NCBI RefSeq assembly: GCF_000739635.1
Contig: NZ_BATQ01000076.1
Span: 1 to 64,000 of the forward strand
Direction of reading: 5' to 3'
Length of the DNA: 64,000 bases
Source: Verrucomicrobium sp. BvORR034
Lineage (GTDB): Bacteria; Verrucomicrobiota; Verrucomicrobiia; Verrucomicrobiales; Verrucomicrobiaceae
The position numbers were made by a program, and so were the translations under genes. The notes beneath the pieces are model-generated. The model had not been told where the DNA came from. It was given only the letters and a program-made list of their open reading frames with translations, and ran no database searches. Shown piece by piece: positions 51,486-59,196 of this stretch (position 1 is the first letter of the stretch; each line of letters starts with the position of its first letter).

Positions 51486-52007
51486 TCATGGCGCGGCATC
51501 GTCCATGCAGGCCCGACATGCAGTGAGGGCCCGGATCATGTGTTTCTCCACCGTGCTGGGAGCAATGGCCAGGCGCTCAGCGATCTCGGGGTAGGATAGC
51601 CCGCCAAAGCGGCTGAGAATGAACACTTCCCGGCAGCGGTCTGGCAGGGTGGCGATGGTCGCCTGGACCTTCCTGAGGTTCTCCCTGGCAGCGAGATGCT
51701 GGTCCGGAGCGGCCGATTGATCGGGCGTCGCCGCGAGTTGCTCATCCGTCAGCGGTCCCGAGATCTCGTGGGACTTCGCCCGGGAGCGCGAACGATCGAT
51801 CAAAAGATTGCGGGCGATGCGGAAAAGCAGGCTTCGCGGCTGCGTCACCTGCGCCTTGGGCTGCCAGGAGAGAACCCGTGTGAAAGTCTCTTGAGTGAGG
51901 TCCTTTGCCTCGTGGGAGCAGCCTACCTGCCCCTGGAAGAAAGTTTGCAGCCGGTCATAGTCGGGCAACACCTCCTGGATGAGTGGGGATGGTCCGGATT
52001 CGGGCAT
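51486..52007 (-). CDS. FecI-like ECF sigma factor, 173 aa
   Basis: An extracytoplasmic-function RNA polymerase sigma factor. Region 2 (DYDRLQTFFQGQVGCSHEAKDLTQETFTRVLSWQ...SLLFRIARNLLIDRSR) and region 4 (TLPDRCREVFILSRFGGLSYPEIAERLAIAPSTVEKHMIRAL) are both complete. The sequence suits the FecI group, which activates iron-siderophore receptor genes. It is the first gene of a sigma/anti-sigma pair; the receptor genes it probably controls lie convergent to it. Confidence 0.9.
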   Translation of the reverse strand: MPESGPSPLIQEVLPDYDRLQTFFQGQVGCSHEAKDLTQETFTRVLSWQPKAQVTQPRSLLFRIARNLLIDRSRSRAKSHEISGPLTDEQLAATPDQSAAPDQHLAARENLRKVQATIATLPDRCREVFILSRFGGLSYPEIAERLAIAPSTVEKHMIRALTACRACMDDAAP

Positions 52008-52122
52008 GCGCGGGGTGACGAGTTGGTCACCATGCTGGGTTAGATGCGACTCAGTCGCAAGGGGAAAGTGGATGAGTGATGGTGGAATGCAACGCCGGGC
52101 AGGGGAGCGCCGGGGTTGAAGG

Positions 52123-52192
52123 TAGAAGAGCTGTCCCGGCTCTTGGGGGTGTTGAGCGGGTTGAGGAACAAGAACCGAGACGGTTCTTCTAC
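52123..52192. repeat. Bipartite palindromic element (REP-pair-like)
   Basis: GTAGAAGA at the left and TCTTCTAC at the right enclose two hairpins: AAGAGCTG-TCC-CGGCTCTT (one G-T pair) and AAGAACCG-AGA-CGGTTCTT. Two hairpins in opposite orientation around a short spacer resemble a REP doublet. Part of the gene-free spacer 52008-52511. Confidence 0.65.
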
Positions 52193-52295
52193 ACTGGTGA
52201 TGGAAGGGGGGAGGCCGGGGGGCGGGGAGGCGTACTCTAGGCGGCTCAGTTGATTTTCGTTACTACTTCCGCGATCTCCCTCCGCTCCGCCTCAT

Positions 52296-52335
52296 GCCGA
52301 TTGCCAATCGGCGGCACAGCAGATTATCAATCTGC
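52296..52335. repeat. Twin 7-3-7 hairpins
   Basis: GCCGATT-GCC-AATCGGC (52296-52312) and GCAGATT-ATC-AATCTGC (52319-52335) are perfect hairpins with 7-bp arms and 3-nt loops, separated by 6 bp. Confidence 0.7.
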
Positions 52336-52511
52336 GCTACAGGTCGATGCCCTCCGCTCACGTCTCACGGTTCAAGCACTGCACAGGACTCTCGAAAGCG
52401 GCGGTTCCCGCGCGCACTCCATCCCGACAGGTCGGGACGCATCCAGGTGGTGGTCGTCTTCCGTGGTGTGATCGTTCACCGGCTTCCAAACCATCCAGGG
52501 AGCCACCGACC

Positions 52512-55409
52512 TCAGTCCACGAAGAGAAATTCGTTGGAGCACATGAGGGCGTGGCAGAGGGGTTCCCAGGAGGTGGGGGCGGTTTGATTCCCTCCAAGCA
52601 ACTGTATCGCGAGTTGCACCTCTGCCGGAGAAGGAGCCCGGGAAAAGAGTTCGTGGTACAACCATGTAACTCCCTTTGCGGGATCTTGCTTTGACTCCAC
52701 TGGAAGCCTCTGCGCCAGCTTGGAAGCCTGCTCCAGGGCAAAGGGATGGTTCAGGAGCCAAAGGGCCTGCGGGGCGACCACGGAGTCGTTGCGGGCTTCT
52801 ACGACGGTATTGGGATCGGCTCCATCGAACAGCATGCGGAAGGATGACCGGTCGGAACGGACGGCGGTGAAATACAAGGTGCGGCGGGGGACCTGTAGAT
52901 CCTTTACCGAGATGCCGCCCACGGTGCGGTCGAGATTCCCTCCAGCCACGAGGAGGGTGTCGCGCAACTCCTCAGCCGTCAGTTTGATGCGGTGCTGCCG
53001 GGTGAAGAAGGCATTGTCTGGGTCAAGGCGGAGGGTGGCCTCCCCGGGGATCGAAGCCTGCTGATAGGCGGAGGACGTGCAGATCAGGCGGTGCATGGAC
53101 TTGATGCTCCAGCCATTGTCTATGAACCGATGGGCCAGCCAGTCCAACAACTCTGGATGAGAAGGAGGTGTGCCCAGTTTTCCGAAGTTGTTGGTCGTGG
53201 CGACGATGCCTCTTCCAAAGTGGTGCTGCCAGATGCGGTTGACCATGACGCGTGAGGTCAGGGGATGCTGAGGAGAGGCAATCCAGCGGGCAAGGTCCAG
53301 ACGCCCACTGCCCTGAAGCGCCTCTGGCTGCATACTGGACAGGAGGGCGGGAAAACCGCGACGTTGAAGGGCAGCCAGGCGGGCATAGCTGCCGCGCACG
53401 TGAATTTGGGCATCGTGGTAGCCTTCGTACTTCGTGCCGGGAATACCTCCTTCCCGCAATCCATGACACATGGCGGTGTCGGTGGCGGCGAGTTCGTTCC
53501 GCAATGCTTTTTGTTCCTTTACCAAGGGAGAGTCGGGAGCACGCTCGGTGATGAGTTGAGAGCCTTCACCTTCACAGACGAGCCATCCCTGCTCTGTGGC
53601 TGTTTTGCTGCTGGTGGCGAAGTCGCGGGAGAGGTCCCAGGCTCGGCCGTCCGCGCTGCTGAGGCGGAGATTCACGGCGGTGGTATCGCAGGTGTATTCG
53701 CGACCGCGCAGGATGGTGAGAGCGAGCAGGCTGCCTTTGGGCAGTGTCAGTTCTGTCGCCTCGAACTTGGCCGTGCCGCCATTGGCCAGGGTGCCGCGCG
53801 ATACTTCGCGTTCCCCGGCGCGGGCCACCCATTCGGTGCCGTCTCCGCAGTGCGCGTCGGCGTCGGCCAGAGTGGCGTGGAGGTTGATCGTGATGTCCTC
53901 CGGAGCCCGCCAGGCCAGGGTGACGGCGCTCTTGGGGCCGGGGTGCACGGAGACGGCCCCTGGAGGCAGGGTGATGGTGGAGAATCTGGCTTCCCGCCCG
54001 GAGCGGTTCACGAGCAGCGAGGGATTGGGGGCGCTCTTCCGGTTCAGGGAAACGACATCAACGGCTCCCTTCACAGGGGTCTCCTGGGAGTCGAATGGCA
54101 TGAGCCCCTGATTCAGCTCCGCATCCACAGTCGCGAGCCGCTGCTGGAGCGCTTCACGACGGCTCTGCTCCTGGGGGGAGAGCAGGGGAATGCGCATGAT
54201 CTTTTCCCCAGCGGTGGGGTGGGCAAACTTGTCCAGAATGTGGCTGCTGAAGAAGAAGCCCGCCATGGCGTAGTAGTCTGCCGTGCTGAGCGGGTCGAAT
54301 TTGTGATCGTGACAGCGGGCGCAGGCCAGGGTGAGGCCCATGAAGGCGCGGGTGGTGACGTCGATCTGGTCGTCCACGATATCTGTGTGGACCTTCAGTT
54401 TGTCACTGTCGCCATTGCCCCAGTTGCCGATGGCGTACATGCCGGTGGCGACGACCTTGTCAGGAGCCCATCCCTCACGGGCGGCAAGGATGTCTCCCGC
54501 CACCTGTTGGCGGATGAACTCGTCGTAAGGGAGGTCATGGTTAAAGGATTGAACCACCCAGTCCCGATAGCGCCAGGCGTCGAGAATATCTCCCTCCTTG
54601 CCCTGGCCACGGGCATCCAGTGAGTCCGCATAACGCACCACATCCAGCCAGTGGCGGCCCCACTTCTCACCGTAGTGAGGGGAGCGGAGCAGGCGTTCCA
54701 CCGTCTCGGTCACCGCTTTGGGGCGGTCAATTCTTGCCGCCTCAACAAAGGCTTGAACCTCTTGAGAAGTTGGGGGGAGCCCCGTCAAATCGTAGGTGAG
54801 CCGTCTTAGCAGCACTTCCGGAGTGGCAAGGGGAGCGGGTTCGAGCCCACGACCTTCCATGGCGGAGAGGAGAAAGCGATCCACCTCATTCTCCGGCCAC
54901 GAGGTGAGCTTCACGGTGGGCACGGCAGCCCGCTCCGGCGGGCGGAAGGCCCATTGCTTCCTGGCCTCTGCCAGATCAAAGGAGGGCCGCTCAGAGGCCG
55001 AAGTGGCGGGGGTGCTGGCGGTATGGCTGGCTCGGGGATCAGGCGCGCCCATCTTGACCCAAGTGACGAAATGCTCCACGACCCGCCGGGGGAGTTCCTT
55101 CTTCGGCGGCATGGCCAGGTCCTTGTCCATCCGGCGCACGGCGGTGATGAGGAGGCTGGATTCCGGATCTCCGGGGACGATGGCGGGGCCGGTCTCTCCA
55201 CCTTTTTCCCATCCCGCACGGGTATCAAGGTCCAGTCCGCCTTTCACCTTGCCGCCGGTGGCGCTATGGCAGTCGGCACAGTGCTCCTGCAAGGCAGGGC
55301 GGATGTTTGTTTCAAAGAACTCGATCTGCTCCGGCGTGGGTGCCGGTGCGGCCGCCCATACGGCAGGGGCGGATAGGAAAGTGAGAAGGGCAATGCGGCA
55401 GGTCTTCAT
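52512..55409 (-). CDS. Planctomycete-type cytochrome C / DUF1549 / DUF1553 protein, 965 aa
   Basis: A large exported protein of the PSCyt1-PSCyt2-PSD1 type, abundant in Planctomycetota and Verrucomicrobiota. The signal peptide is residues 1-20. A class I haem site follows (ALQEHCADCHSATGGKVKGGLDL, Cys44/Cys47/His48), with a distal MPPKKELP. DUF1549 spans about 170-370 and includes LRRLTYDLTGLPPTSQEV, YGEKWGRHWLDVVRYADS and CARCHDHKFDP near residue 365. A divergent middle part precedes DUF1553 (~690-920: LARWIASPQHPLTSRVMVNRIWQHHFGRGIV, RHRIKLTAEELRDTLL, EARNDSVVAPQALWLLN). The biochemical role is unknown; links to polysaccharide degradation are proposed. The start overlaps the DUF1501 stop (ATGA). 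Confidence 0.92.
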   Translation of the reverse strand: MKTCRIALLTFLSAPAVWAAAPAPTPEQIEFFETNIRPALQEHCADCHSATGGKVKGGLDLDTRAGWEKGGETGPAIVPGDPESSLLITAVRRMDKDLAMPPKKELPRRVVEHFVTWVKMGAPDPRASHTASTPATSASERPSFDLAEARKQWAFRPPERAAVPTVKLTSWPENEVDRFLLSAMEGRGLEPAPLATPEVLLRRLTYDLTGLPPTSQEVQAFVEAARIDRPKAVTETVERLLRSPHYGEKWGRHWLDVVRYADSLDARGQGKEGDILDAWRYRDWVVQSFNHDLPYDEFIRQQVAGDILAAREGWAPDKVVATGMYAIGNWGNGDSDKLKVHTDIVDDQIDVTTRAFMGLTLACARCHDHKFDPLSTADYYAMAGFFFSSHILDKFAHPTAGEKIMRIPLLSPQEQSRREALQQRLATVDAELNQGLMPFDSQETPVKGAVDVVSLNRKSAPNPSLLVNRSGREARFSTITLPPGAVSVHPGPKSAVTLAWRAPEDITINLHATLADADAHCGDGTEWVARAGEREVSRGTLANGGTAKFEATELTLPKGSLLALTILRGREYTCDTTAVNLRLSSADGRAWDLSRDFATSSKTATEQGWLVCEGEGSQLITERAPDSPLVKEQKALRNELAATDTAMCHGLREGGIPGTKYEGYHDAQIHVRGSYARLAALQRRGFPALLSSMQPEALQGSGRLDLARWIASPQHPLTSRVMVNRIWQHHFGRGIVATTNNFGKLGTPPSHPELLDWLAHRFIDNGWSIKSMHRLICTSSAYQQASIPGEATLRLDPDNAFFTRQHRIKLTAEELRDTLLVAGGNLDRTVGGISVKDLQVPRRTLYFTAVRSDRSSFRMLFDGADPNTVVEARNDSVVAPQALWLLNHPFALEQASKLAQRLPVESKQDPAKGVTWLYHELFSRAPSPAEVQLAIQLLGGNQTAPTSWEPLCHALMCSNEFLFVD

Positions 55410-56821
55410 GCGAGGATGCCCTTGACGAGATTGCCATGGACGTCGGTGAGACGGTAGTCCCGCCCCGCGTAGCGGTAGCGCAGGCGGGTGTGATCCAGCC
55501 CCATGAGGTGCAGGATGGTGGCGTGCAGATCATGCACATGCACGCGGTCCTCCACGGCATGCCAGCCAAATTCATCTGTGGCACCGTGCACGTGCCCCGC
55601 CTTGATACCGCCGCCTGCCATCCACATCGTGAAGCCAAAGGGATGATGCTCGCGACCATCGCCGCCCTCGGCTGTGGGAGTGCGGCCAAACTCACCGCCC
55701 CAGAGGACGAGGGTGTCATCCAGCAGGCCACGGCTTTTGAGATCCTTCAGCAGGCCGGCGATGGGCTTGTCTGTGGCCGCACAGTTGTTGGGGAGTTCCT
55801 CCCGCAGCTTCGAGTGCTGATCCCAGAGCTGGCAGCTGGACCGCTTGGAGGTGGCCGTGTGGTACACCTGCACCATGCGCACGCCGCGCTCTGCGAGGCG
55901 TCGCGCCATGAGGCACTGCTTGCCAAAGGTGGCGGTCACAGGATCATCCAGACCATAGAGCTTCTGGGTGGCTTCAGATTCCTGATCGACACCGAAGGCC
56001 TCCGGGGCCTCGGTCTGCATGCGAAAGGCCAACTCAAACGAGGCGATGCGGGCCTCCAGCCGGGAATCCGCGGCGCGCTGGGCTTCATGCAGGCGATTCT
56101 GCGCCATGAGGAAATCCAATTGGGCACGTTGGGCGATGGAGGACATCCTCGCATTTCCCAGATTGGCCACAGGATGAGTGAGGTCTTGAACCAAGGTGCC
56201 CTGGAGCGAGGCGGGGAGAAAGCTGCTGGACCAGAGCGGGGCCCCCTGGGCTGGCTGGGCGGGGCTGATGACCACGTACCCGGGCAGGCTGGCGTTCTCG
56301 GAGCCCAGGCCATAGAGCAGCCAGGAGCCCATGCTGGGGCGGGAGAAGGCCTGCTCGCCCGTATTCATCTGAAGGCAGGCCCCGTTGTGGTTGATGTTGT
56401 CCGCCACCATGGAGCGCACGACGCAGAGGTCATCGGCACAGGTGGAGAGATGAGGCAGGAGTTCGCTGATCTCCGTGCCGCTCTGGCCGTGTTTTTGGAA
56501 CTGCCAGGGCGAGCCCAGAAGATTGCCGGTCTTCGTACGCTCCAGCTTGGGCTTGGCAAACGGGAGGGGCTGGCCGTTGCGCGCTGCAAGGGCGGGCTTG
56601 GGATCAAAGAGGTCCACGTGGGAGGGGCCTCCCGACATGAAGAGGAAGATGATGCGCTTGGCCCGGGCGGCATGATGGGCCTGAAGCAGGGGAGCGGCCG
56701 AAGATGCGGAGGGGGCGTCACTGGCGGCCATGAGGTCTGCCAGACCCAGCATGCCGAAGCCGCTGGCAAAGCGGCCCAGCATCTGACGCCGGGAGAGAGT
56801 GTGAGTGCGAGGAAACTCCAT
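55406..56821 (-). CDS. Tat-exported DUF1501 protein, 471 aa
   Basis: An alkaline-phosphatase/sulfatase-superfamily-like DUF1501 protein, the standard partner of DUF1549/DUF1553 proteins. A Tat motif (LSRRQMLGRFASGFGMLGLADL) opens the chain. Family stretches are RIIFLFMSGGPSHVDLFDPKPAL, LPHLSTCADDLCVVRSM, NHNGACLQMNTGEQAFSRPSMGSWLLYGLG, LVLWGGEFGRTPTAEGGDGREHHPFGFTMWMAGGGIKAG and DLHATILHLMGLDH. Asp and His residues in these could bind metals as in related phosphatases, but no activity is established. It overlaps the downstream cytochrome gene by 4 bp and starts 5 bp after the GntR gene, so all three are one operon. Confidence 0.92.
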   Translation of the reverse strand: MEFPRTHTLSRRQMLGRFASGFGMLGLADLMAASDAPSASSAAPLLQAHHAARAKRIIFLFMSGGPSHVDLFDPKPALAARNGQPLPFAKPKLERTKTGNLLGSPWQFQKHGQSGTEISELLPHLSTCADDLCVVRSMVADNINHNGACLQMNTGEQAFSRPSMGSWLLYGLGSENASLPGYVVISPAQPAQGAPLWSSSFLPASLQGTLVQDLTHPVANLGNARMSSIAQRAQLDFLMAQNRLHEAQRAADSRLEARIASFELAFRMQTEAPEAFGVDQESEATQKLYGLDDPVTATFGKQCLMARRLAERGVRMVQVYHTATSKRSSCQLWDQHSKLREELPNNCAATDKPIAGLLKDLKSRGLLDDTLVLWGGEFGRTPTAEGGDGREHHPFGFTMWMAGGGIKAGHVHGATDEFGWHAVEDRVHVHDLHATILHLMGLDHTRLRYRYAGRDYRLTDVHGNLVKGILA

Positions 56822-56826
56822 GGCGG

Positions 56827-57519
56827 TTACGGCGCGGTTTTGCGATCAGAACGGGCGGCGGCATCTGCCTCCATCGCCAGCCAGCGACGCCAGCTCACGA
56901 TGTGTTTCTTCATCTCCTCCTCCGCGGCGGCGGCATCCCCTGAGCGCAGGACTTTGAGGAGGCGTTTGTGTGCCTTCACGGTTTCCACCTGGGTGGAGTG
57001 GAACACGGCCTGATGGCGGCGCTGCATGAGTCCCAGCCAGGCCTCTACCTGGTAGCGCAGACCTTCCCAGAAGTGGGCGGCCCGCCGGTGGCCGCTGGCG
57101 CGCATGATGAGATCGTGGAAGGCGGCGTCCAGGCGGGTGACTTCCGCCAGGGAGGTGGCCTGCTCTGTGGCGGCGATGTTGGCCGCGAGCGTTTCAAAAT
57201 CCTGCGTTGTAGCCCGCTCCGCAGTGAGGCCGGCAGCCAGTGGCTCCAGTGCAAGACGCAGGGAATAGATCTCCTCCATGTCCTCCAGGGTAAGCCGGGC
57301 AATGTGGGTGCGACCTCGAGAGTCGGAGGTCACCAGTCCCTGACGCTCCAGTTCGATGAGCGCCTCCCGGACCGGGGCGCGGCTCACTCCCAGCCGGGAC
57401 GCCAGCTCAGGCTCCGGCACGTGCTGACCGGGCTCGAGTTCGCCTGAGAGAATGGCCTCGCTCAGGCGGCTGCGCACGATGTGGGCCAGATTTGGCCGGG
57501 AGAGAGGGGAAAGGGACAT
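56827..57519 (-). CDS. GntR-family (FCD) transcriptional regulator, 230 aa
   Basis: A FadR-type regulator. The N-terminal winged helix (RPNLAHIVRSRLSEAILSGELEPGQHVPEPELASRLGVSRAPVREALIELERQGLVTSDSRGRTHI) spans ~8-72. An FCD domain of helices follows (YSLRLALEPLAAGLTAER, DAAFHDLIMRASGHRR, HKRLLKVLRSGDAAAAEEEMKKHI), with the Asp and His residues that often hold a metal at the ligand site. The ATG before SLSPLSRPN was chosen; the long upstream frame is not conserved. It heads the operon with the DUF1501 and cytochrome genes, so it probably ties their expression to a small organic acid or sugar acid. A 15-bp perfect palindrome lies just upstream. Confidence 0.9.
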   Translation of the reverse strand: MSLSPLSRPNLAHIVRSRLSEAILSGELEPGQHVPEPELASRLGVSRAPVREALIELERQGLVTSDSRGRTHIARLTLEDMEEIYSLRLALEPLAAGLTAERATTQDFETLAANIAATEQATSLAEVTRLDAAFHDLIMRASGHRRAAHFWEGLRYQVEAWLGLMQRRHQAVFHSTQVETVKAHKRLLKVLRSGDAAAAEEEMKKHIVSWRRWLAMEADAAARSDRKTAP

Positions 57520-57535
57520 GACGGCTGTGGCTAGG

Positions 57536-57550
57536 TGTCGACTGTCGACA
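57536..57550. promoter_or_regulatory. Perfect palindrome, probable GntR operator
   Basis: TGTCGAC-T-GTCGACA, 15 bp with exact two-fold symmetry, 17 bp before the GntR start codon. FCD-type regulators bind short palindromes of this kind at their own promoters. The site also lies in the divergent spacer (57520-57759) shared with the C58-like gene, so it could influence both. Confidence 0.6.
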
Positions 57551-57759
57551 GTGAATTCGAAACGGGGCCACATCGCCGTGTCTTTCGCTACAGACGATTT
57601 TGCACAAGGAATCTGACGTCCAGGCATCCCAGGAGCTGATTTCGGATTGTTGCCTCCACAGGGAGGGGGGGACTTTTTATGTAGTTTCGGTGAAATTTCC
57701 GGCTTGAATTGGCCAGAGTCATTCTTGAACACCCCTACGAACCCGCCGCCTATCCTGCC

Positions 57760-59112
57760 ATGCCAGAAGTAACCGCTGCCCAGACCAAGTCTCTCTCCGA
57801 GGTGATCAACCAGATGGACATGTACGGAGTAGGGGAGAATGCCGAACTCCGTGGGAAGGCGGACGAAGAAGGGGACATCGAGCTGTATGCGAAGCGGGGA
57901 TTCAAGAATCCGTTTGGCAAACAGTCGGTGCGCCAGGCCAAGCAGAACACTGCCCGGGAGATGGTGGGCAAGGCAGTGGACAATGAGTTCGACAACATCA
58001 AGCCCGGAGGGAAGTTCCTGGCCTCCGTGGTGAAGAAAAACATGCGCTCCATCTGTGAGGGCACGGGGGTGGTGACCCGGGGCGACCTGGACAAGGTGAT
58101 GACCGAGGTGAACCGCGTGCGTGACAGCTACCGTGCGTACACCGGAGGCAAAAGCCGGCATGAGAACAATGCCAGCTATCTGGAAGGGAAGGAGCAGCAC
58201 CTGGAGGTCCTGAAAGATGTGGCGGGGTTCGAGGAAGGAATGGAGCTCTTCAAGGGAATCGAGTTGTACGCCAAACTCATCAATGGCCCCAAACCACTCT
58301 CTGAAACGACGCTGAAGCAGATGGGGGCCGTGGAGAAATGGATTGGGGAAACCTCCTCCGACCTGAGTGATGTGGCCTCCCTGGCAAGGGCCAACCTGGC
58401 GGTGGATGCCGCGGTGGACTGCGGAGCGAAAAGCATCAAGGTGCTGCCCCAGGATCTGCCGCTGCGGCAGATCGGGAGCAAGAGTGACCAGAGCGGCCGC
58501 TGCTTCCCCATGGTGGCGCTGGCGGTGCTGTCAGAGTCAACCGGTCCACGTGGGATGGACCAGGTGGTGCGCCGGTTCGAACAGGAGACTCAAAAAGCCC
58601 GCGAGGCAGGACAGCGGGGATCAACGCCCTATTCCGAGTGCCTGGCCACCGTGCATGGCAATGGAACGCTGGGGGCGTCCCGCACGGTGATCAAAGATCA
58701 CGCTGGCAAGGCCATCGAGTTCCCGGGGCATCGCAAGACCATCCAGCATCTGGCCACGCACCCTGATCTGGCAGCGGGCAAGCCGGTGTTCTACGGAGTG
58801 GAAGTACACGGCCACATCATGATGGTCGGGGCCACCAAGCACAACGGGGAGGACAGCTTTATGTTCTACGATCCGAACTTCGGTGTGGCCCGATTCGAGA
58901 CACCGGAGCAACTTTCCACCTTCCTTGACAAGTACTTTGGAGATCTGGGTTATGGAGAGGAATACTCCATGGAGAACCTGGGTGTGGACGGCTTCAAGTT
59001 CAACCACGTGACTGAGTATGATGTGGACAAGGTGAAACTGGCCAAGGTGGATGAGCTGCCCGATACGGATCCCAAACACATGACAATGGAGTCGTTGACG
59101 AAGCCGTTGTGA
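57760..59112 (+). CDS. C58-like (YopT/AvrPphB-type) cysteine protease, candidate effector, 450 aa
   Basis: Not a close match to a named family, but the C-terminal half has a C58 peptidase layout. Cys248 lies in SGRCFPMVALAVL, His352 in VHGHIMMVGA and Asp371 in FMFYDPNFGVARF. The last is the most telling, because YopT and AvrPphB carry the same DPNFG around the catalytic Asp. Cys-His spacing is 104 and His-Asp 19, near 119/16 in YopT. The N-terminal half is charged and helical, with RGFKNPFGKQSVRQAKQNTAREMV at ~46-69, shared with the next gene. There is no Sec or Tat signal. The ATG at MPEVTAAQ was chosen over an upstream TTG; it gives exactly the same length as the paralogue. Protease activity and export are inferences. 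Confidence 0.65.
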   Translation: MPEVTAAQTKSLSEVINQMDMYGVGENAELRGKADEEGDIELYAKRGFKNPFGKQSVRQAKQNTAREMVGKAVDNEFDNIKPGGKFLASVVKKNMRSICEGTGVVTRGDLDKVMTEVNRVRDSYRAYTGGKSRHENNASYLEGKEQHLEVLKDVAGFEEGMELFKGIELYAKLINGPKPLSETTLKQMGAVEKWIGETSSDLSDVASLARANLAVDAAVDCGAKSIKVLPQDLPLRQIGSKSDQSGRCFPMVALAVLSESTGPRGMDQVVRRFEQETQKAREAGQRGSTPYSECLATVHGNGTLGASRTVIKDHAGKAIEFPGHRKTIQHLATHPDLAAGKPVFYGVEVHGHIMMVGATKHNGEDSFMFYDPNFGVARFETPEQLSTFLDKYFGDLGYGEEYSMENLGVDGFKFNHVTEYDVDKVKLAKVDELPDTDPKHMTMESLTKPL

Positions 59113-59138
59113 GGCGGGGTGGTTGTGCGATGGAGTGA

Positions 59139-59170
59139 TTGACAGATTGCCGGAAGTGACTTGGTATAGG
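59139..59170 (+). promoter_or_regulatory. Possible promoter of the second C58-like gene
   Basis: TTGACA (59139-59144) and TATAGG (59165-59170), spaced 20 bp, end 26 bp before the ATG. The spacing is longer than ideal, so this is tentative. Confidence 0.3.
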
Positions 59171-59196
59171 AGTCGGTTAGCCTCCCTGATGCACCT

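Noticed and set aside
56827..58200. An N-terminally extended GntR protein of 457 aa
   Set aside because: The extension is antisense to the C58-like gene and would bypass the operator-like palindrome; the HTH starts just after the ATG at 57519.
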